Shown in pieces: positions 34,191 to 37,385 of a stretch of 37,385 nucleotides of DNA; the stretch's first letter is position 1, and each line of letters begins with the position of its first letter. Below the pieces are notes generated by a model. That model ran no database searches. It was not told the origin of the DNA and worked only from the letters and a program-made list of their open reading frames with translations. The DNA is from Pseudomonas sp. GM48 (GTDB lineage: Bacteria > Pseudomonadota > Gammaproteobacteria > Pseudomonadales > Pseudomonadaceae): positions 1 through 37,385 of the forward strand of contig NZ_AKJM01000066.1 of the NCBI RefSeq assembly GCF_000282335.1, read 5' to 3'. Made by a program: the position numbers and the translations under genes.

Positions 34191-35126
34191 TTATCGCTGT
34201 GTTTCCTGTTCCAGCTCTTCCTCGACCGCAGCCGCCTTACCCTTGGTCTTCAGTTCACTGACAATCACCGCCGCCACAATCAACCCGGCCCCGACCAGGG
34301 CAATCGCCGGCAAGCGTTCCCCGGCGATGCGCCCGACAATCCCGGCCCATACCGGCTCGCCGGCATAGATCAGCGTGGCGCGGGTTGGTGAAACGCTTTT
34401 TTGTGCCCAGTTCATTGCCACCTGAATCGCCGCACTCGCCGCCCCAAGGCCCAACGCGCTGCACAGCAACAACCACGAGAAGTCCGGGATCGCCTCATTG
34501 GTTGGCACGACCATCAGGAACGACAGCACGGAAGTGACCGCCAGTTGCACCACTGTCACCCGGCGCACATCGACCTGGCCGGCATAGGTGCTGATCAGGA
34601 TGATCTCGGCCGCAATGGCCACCGCGCTGATCAAGGTAGCGATTTCACCGGGGCTGAAGTTGAACGACGCACCGGACGGCCCGGACAACAACATCAACCC
34701 GGTAAAGGCCAGCATGATGCCGATGCTGGGCATCAACCCCGGACGCCGCCCCAGCACCAGCCATTGCAGCAACGGCACAAAAGGGACGTACAGCGCGGTA
34801 ATAAACGCCGATTGGCTGCTGGGAATGCTTTGCAGCCCGACCGTCTGCAAGCCGTAGCCGAGCATGATCGCCACGCCGATGAACGACCCGGCCTTGAGTT
34901 CGAACAGGCTCAGGTCGCGCAGGTGACGCCAGGAAAACAGGGCGACGATGCTCGCGGCAGCGGCAAAGCGCAGGCCGACGAAAAACATCGGGCCGCTGAC
35001 GGTCATCGCATGCTGTACCAGCAGGAAGGTTCCGCCCCAGACCATCGTGATCAGCACCAGCACGCATTCGGCCTTGCTGAACCGTGTAAAACCGGAGGAA
35101 GCTTTTGGGGAGTTCACCGACGTCAT
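34191..35126 (-). CDS. DMT-family (EamA) transporter
   Basis: A 311-residue inner-membrane protein with ten hydrophobic segments in two EamA repeats (WGGTFLLVQHAMTVSGPMFF in the first; QVAMNWAQKSVSPTRATLIYAGEPVWA in the second). Members usually export amino acids, metabolites or toxins. It is divergent from an XRE-cupin regulator with a shared 84-base promoter region; this arrangement is common for regulator/exporter pairs. The ATG at 35126 has AAGG upstream. The C-terminus ends in a charged tail (KTKGKAAAVEEELEQETQR). The substrate is unknown. Confidence 0.92.
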   Translation of the reverse strand: MTSVNSPKASSGFTRFSKAECVLVLITMVWGGTFLLVQHAMTVSGPMFFVGLRFAAAASIVALFSWRHLRDLSLFELKAGSFIGVAIMLGYGLQTVGLQSIPSSQSAFITALYVPFVPLLQWLVLGRRPGLMPSIGIMLAFTGLMLLSGPSGASFNFSPGEIATLISAVAIAAEIILISTYAGQVDVRRVTVVQLAVTSVLSFLMVVPTNEAIPDFSWLLLCSALGLGAASAAIQVAMNWAQKSVSPTRATLIYAGEPVWAGIVGRIAGERLPAIALVGAGLIVAAVIVSELKTKGKAAAVEEELEQETQR

Positions 35127-35169
35127 GACCTTGCACGCTACTGGAGGGAGACGCACAATGCGCCGAATG

Positions 35170-35214
35170 TTGCGCAGTATACTGCCCAACCCCACTCAGT
35201 GAGCAATATAGTGC
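35170..35214. promoter_or_regulatory. Divergent promoter with two operator-like palindromes
   Basis: GCAGTATACTGC (35174-35185) is a perfect 12-base palindrome, extended to 20 bases with one mismatched pair. A second copy, GCAATATAGTGC (35203-35214), matches at 10 of 12 positions, with centres 29 bases apart. The first contains TATACT, readable as a -10 on either strand; for the minus strand TTGCTC-N19-TATACT is possible. The second copy overlaps the regulator's GTG start. Confidence 0.55.
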
Positions 35215-35774
35215 ACAAAGATTCTACCCAGCGGGCATCGGTGCTCCAGCACGTCAGTCAAAATGTTCGTCGTTTGCGTCATGCCGCCGACATGAGCCAG
35301 ACCGCGCTGGCCGAAAAGTCCGGTGTCAGCCGCCGAATGCTGGTGGCTATCGAGGCGGGGGAAAAGAACGTCAGCCTGACCACCCTCGACCGGGTGGCCG
35401 AAGCCCTCGACGTTGCCTTCAGTGATTTGATCCAGGCTCCCGACGCCCGCGACCCCAGCCGTATCAATGAGCTGGCCTGGACCGGCACGATCCCCGGCAG
35501 TAAGGCGGTGTTGCTTTCCAAGGCCCAGGCCAGCCGCGAAGTCGAGCAGTGGGAATGGTGCCTGCAACCGGGCGAGGTGTATCCGTCGGAGCCGGACGCC
35601 GATGGCTGGAGCGAGCAGATTTATGTCTTTGACGGTTGCCTGACCGTTATGCTCGGCGACCAGCCGCAGAATATCGCTGCGGGTGAGTTCTTCATGTTCG
35701 CCAGCAACCAGCCGCACTGTTACCGCAACGACGGGGCGGTGGCGGCAAGGTTTGTGCGTAACGTGGTGATCTGA
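35211..35774 (+). CDS. XRE-family regulator with C-terminal cupin domain
   Basis: A 187-residue protein with an N-terminal HTH (NVRRLRHAADMSQTALAEKSGVSRRMLVAIEAGEKNVSLTTLDRVAEAL) and a C-terminal cupin (WEWCLQPGEVYPSEPDADGWSEQIYVFDG, then LGDQPQNIAAGEFFMFASNQPHCYRN). Such regulators sense a small ligand with the cupin and often control a neighbouring transporter or amine/amino-acid gene. The start is probably GTG at 35211; GTG at 35199 is also in frame. Neither has a strong Shine-Dalgarno sequence. The second operator-like palindrome overlaps the start, which suggests autoregulation. The FAD protein gene follows 14 bases after the stop and is probably co-transcribed. Confidence 0.9.
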   Translation: MHKDSTQRASVLQHVSQNVRRLRHAADMSQTALAEKSGVSRRMLVAIEAGEKNVSLTTLDRVAEALDVAFSDLIQAPDARDPSRINELAWTGTIPGSKAVLLSKAQASREVEQWEWCLQPGEVYPSEPDADGWSEQIYVFDGCLTVMLGDQPQNIAAGEFFMFASNQPHCYRNDGAVAARFVRNVVI

Positions 35775-35788
35775 ACAGGGAGAACACG

Positions 35789-37195
35789 ATGGACCACGCC
35801 TTGACCCATGACGCCGACATCCTGATTGTCGGTGGCGGCCTCAGTGGCACGATGCTGGCGGCGCAGTTGATGCGCCTGCCAGGCAAGCGCAAGGTGCTGG
35901 TGATTGAGCCCCGCGCCGAACTCGGCCGGGGCGAGGCCTATAGCGCGGTGGAGTTGGGGCATACGCTCAATGGCAACGCGGCGCGGATGAGTGTCGATCC
36001 GGACAACGCCGACGATCTGACCCAATGGCTCACCGACTATATTGCCGGCGGCGGCTGGCCGGAGTCGGACCAGCAGCATGTGCCGATCAGCGAATTGTTT
36101 CCGCCTCGGGGGATATTCGGTCTGTACGCGCAGCAGCGTCTGGCAGAAGCGCAAGCAGTGGGTGCCTTGAACGGTTCGACCGTCGAACATGTGCGGGCCG
36201 AAGTGGTGGATTTGCAAACCGGTACGGAAAACGTGCGGCTGACGCTGAGCGATGGTCAATGCCTGCAAGCAGCGTTTGCGGTGCTGGCCACCGGGATGTT
36301 CCCCGCCGCGCGAACACCGCAAACCCAATCCAGTGGCTTGAACGCAGCGGCCCTCGATCCGTGGGATGTGGCAGCCATGCGGCAGCTCGATCCACAGTCG
36401 ACGGTCATGATCATCGGCTCGGGCCTGACCATGGTCGACGCCGTGGTGTCCCTGGATCAGGCCGGGCATCGTGGTCCGATCGAAGTGTTTTCCCGCCATG
36501 GCCTGCTGCCCCATGTGCGTCGCCAGCCACCGGCCTGGGTGGATTTTCTCGCGCAGGACCAGAGCATCCGCACGCCTCGCCAGTTGATGCGCGAACTGCG
36601 TCGGCACTGCCGGGACGCCATCGCCCTGGGCATTGACTGGCAGGCGCCACTGGACACGGTGCGGGCACACATCGGCCGCTTGTGGCATCAGGCGACGGAC
36701 GTGCAGCGTCGGCAGTTCGTGCGGCATGTGCGGCCGTGGTGGGAAAGCCATCACCACCGCTCGCCACCCTTGAGTGCCGAACTGGTGGAGCGCTTATATA
36801 AAGAAGGGCGGTTGCGTATTCACGCGGCCTCGTTCAAGGGGCTTGAGCGTTCGACGGGCGACAGCGTCAGTATTCGCCTTCGACGGCGCGGCGAGGCGCA
36901 CAGCTGTGTCGTCAGCGGTGCGGCCCTGATCAACTCCAGCGGAATCGAATACGACTGGCGCCGGGTTGCGCGGCCGTTGCCCCGGCAACTGCTCGCCCGT
37001 GGCCTGGTGCGGCCGGGGCCGTTGGCCTTGGGCATCGCGGCGGAGGTCGATGGCGCGGTCCTGAACGCCGAGGGCCAGCCCGCCAGCCGTCTGTTTGCCA
37101 TGGGGCCGCCGTTGCGCGGCATGTGGTGGGAAAGTACGGCCGTCACCGATGTGGCGAGCCAGGCCAAGGCGTTGGCCGGGCGACTGGTGCGCTAA
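35789..37195 (+). CDS. FAD/NAD(P)-binding protein (NAD_binding_9-like)
   Basis: A 468-residue flavoprotein. The N-terminal dinucleotide motif is ILIVGGGLSGTMLAAQLM; ALGHTLNG-like sequence (VELGHTLNGNAARMSV) follows; a second motif VLATGMFPA and then VMIIGSGLTMVDAVVSL (about residue 210) marks the NAD(P)-binding insertion. This is the PF13454-type family of predicted oxidoreductases/monooxygenase-like proteins, whose substrates are mostly unknown. AGGGAG precedes the ATG. It is 14 bases downstream of the XRE-cupin regulator, so an operon is likely. A strong hairpin lies 12 bases after the stop. Confidence 0.9.
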   Translation: MDHALTHDADILIVGGGLSGTMLAAQLMRLPGKRKVLVIEPRAELGRGEAYSAVELGHTLNGNAARMSVDPDNADDLTQWLTDYIAGGGWPESDQQHVPISELFPPRGIFGLYAQQRLAEAQAVGALNGSTVEHVRAEVVDLQTGTENVRLTLSDGQCLQAAFAVLATGMFPAARTPQTQSSGLNAAALDPWDVAAMRQLDPQSTVMIIGSGLTMVDAVVSLDQAGHRGPIEVFSRHGLLPHVRRQPPAWVDFLAQDQSIRTPRQLMRELRRHCRDAIALGIDWQAPLDTVRAHIGRLWHQATDVQRRQFVRHVRPWWESHHHRSPPLSAELVERLYKEGRLRIHAASFKGLERSTGDSVSIRLRRRGEAHSCVVSGAALINSSGIEYDWRRVARPLPRQLLARGLVRPGPLALGIAAEVDGAVLNAEGQPASRLFAMGPPLRGMWWESTAVTDVASQAKALAGRLVR

Positions 37196-37207
37196 GGTCG
37201 CCCATTC

Positions 37208-37236
37208 AACACACCGCGCAGTCAGCGCGGTGTGTT
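37208..37236 (+). terminator. Hairpin after the FAD/NAD(P)-binding protein gene
   Basis: AACACACCGCGC and GCGCGGTGTGTT form a perfect 12-bp stem around a 5-base loop (AGTCA). The sequence after it is only mildly T-rich (GGCGTTGTTGG), so termination may be partial. Confidence 0.65.
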
Positions 37237-37310
37237 GGCGTTGTTGGACTCGTCGATCAGGTTGTGGGTCTGTGGGTCTGAGTACATATCCGTTGCTGCG
37301 GTAACGGCTG

Positions 37311-37385
37311 CTTATGGTTTCGCCCTTACGGCGAGTCCCTTTGGCAAGCGCCCCAAAGGAACCAAAGGTCTCGCCCCTTACGTAC
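37311..37385. repeat. Possible dispersed repeat at the right edge
   Basis: TTTCGCCCTTACGGCGAGTC leads into CCTTTGG/CCAAAGG (37338-37359) arms with a second CCAAAGG copy just after. From memory, this kind of sequence recurs between genes in fluorescent pseudomonads; it is cut by the window edge, so its extent is unknown. A short tandem GTGGGTCT lies just upstream (about 37265-37280). Confidence 0.4.

Overview
The window looks like a chromosomal segment of a fluorescent Pseudomonas (P. fluorescens group). The reasons are high-GC coding sequence, about a dozen copies of the Pseudomonas-type REP palindrome with the core GGGAGCGGGCTTGCTCGCGA, Pseudomonas-restricted small families (DUF2388, DUF6124, DUF2789), and a six-gene Sha/Mrp antiporter operon with a fused A+B subunit. 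I see no tRNA, rRNA, insertion sequence, phage gene or CRISPR array.

Layout. At 0.2-7.3 kb a GcvA-like LysR regulator precedes a co-directional catabolic set: AldA-like aldehyde dehydrogenase, MFS permease, mandelate racemase-fold enzyme and GMC flavoprotein. This is probably an uptake-and-oxidation pathway for a polyol or sugar acid, but no aldolase or kinase lies in the window. At 7.4-13.5 kb are scattered single genes: a stand-alone receiver, a HAD phosphatase, an isoprenylcysteine methyltransferase-like membrane protein, a GlxA-type AraC regulator divergent from an SDR, a serine/threonine dehydratase-like PLP enzyme, a secreted DUF2388 protein and a DinB-fold protein. At 13.6-14.4 kb is a DUF6124 gene behind a long inverted-repeat leader. 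At 14.5-17.8 kb a LysR regulator diverges from an operon of aldo/keto reductase, SDR and SRPBCC protein. At 17.9-20.0 kb is an OmpR/EnvZ-type two-component pair, followed by a glutathione S-transferase.

At 21.2-23.4 kb are a DksA paralogue lacking half of its zinc-finger cysteines and a chemoreceptor with its sensor-like domain at the C-terminus, under a FliA-type promoter. At 23.7-26.0 kb is a patch of small orphan genes with a locally AT-rich stretch. An orphan glycine-betaine-type binding protein and a DUF3995 membrane protein follow. The strongest operon is 27.9-33.9 kb on the minus strand: shaAB-C-D-E-F-G, a multisubunit Na+(K+)/H+ antiporter whose genes overlap or abut. At 34.2-37.2 kb a DMT-family transporter diverges from an XRE-cupin regulator that is followed by an FAD/NAD(P)-binding protein.

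Almost every intergenic gap that follows a gene end carries a REP pair, in three families, several touching or overlapping stop codons. The most interesting points are: the enolase-superfamily enzyme whose first canonical metal-ligand Asp is Gly; the structured DUF6124 leader; an intercistronic hairpin whose loop repeats the downstream ribosome-binding site; the C-terminal-sensor chemoreceptor; the zinc-finger-degenerate DksA; and several operator-like palindromes placed on predicted promoters. All assignments come from reading the sequence and family knowledge; no database search was run.
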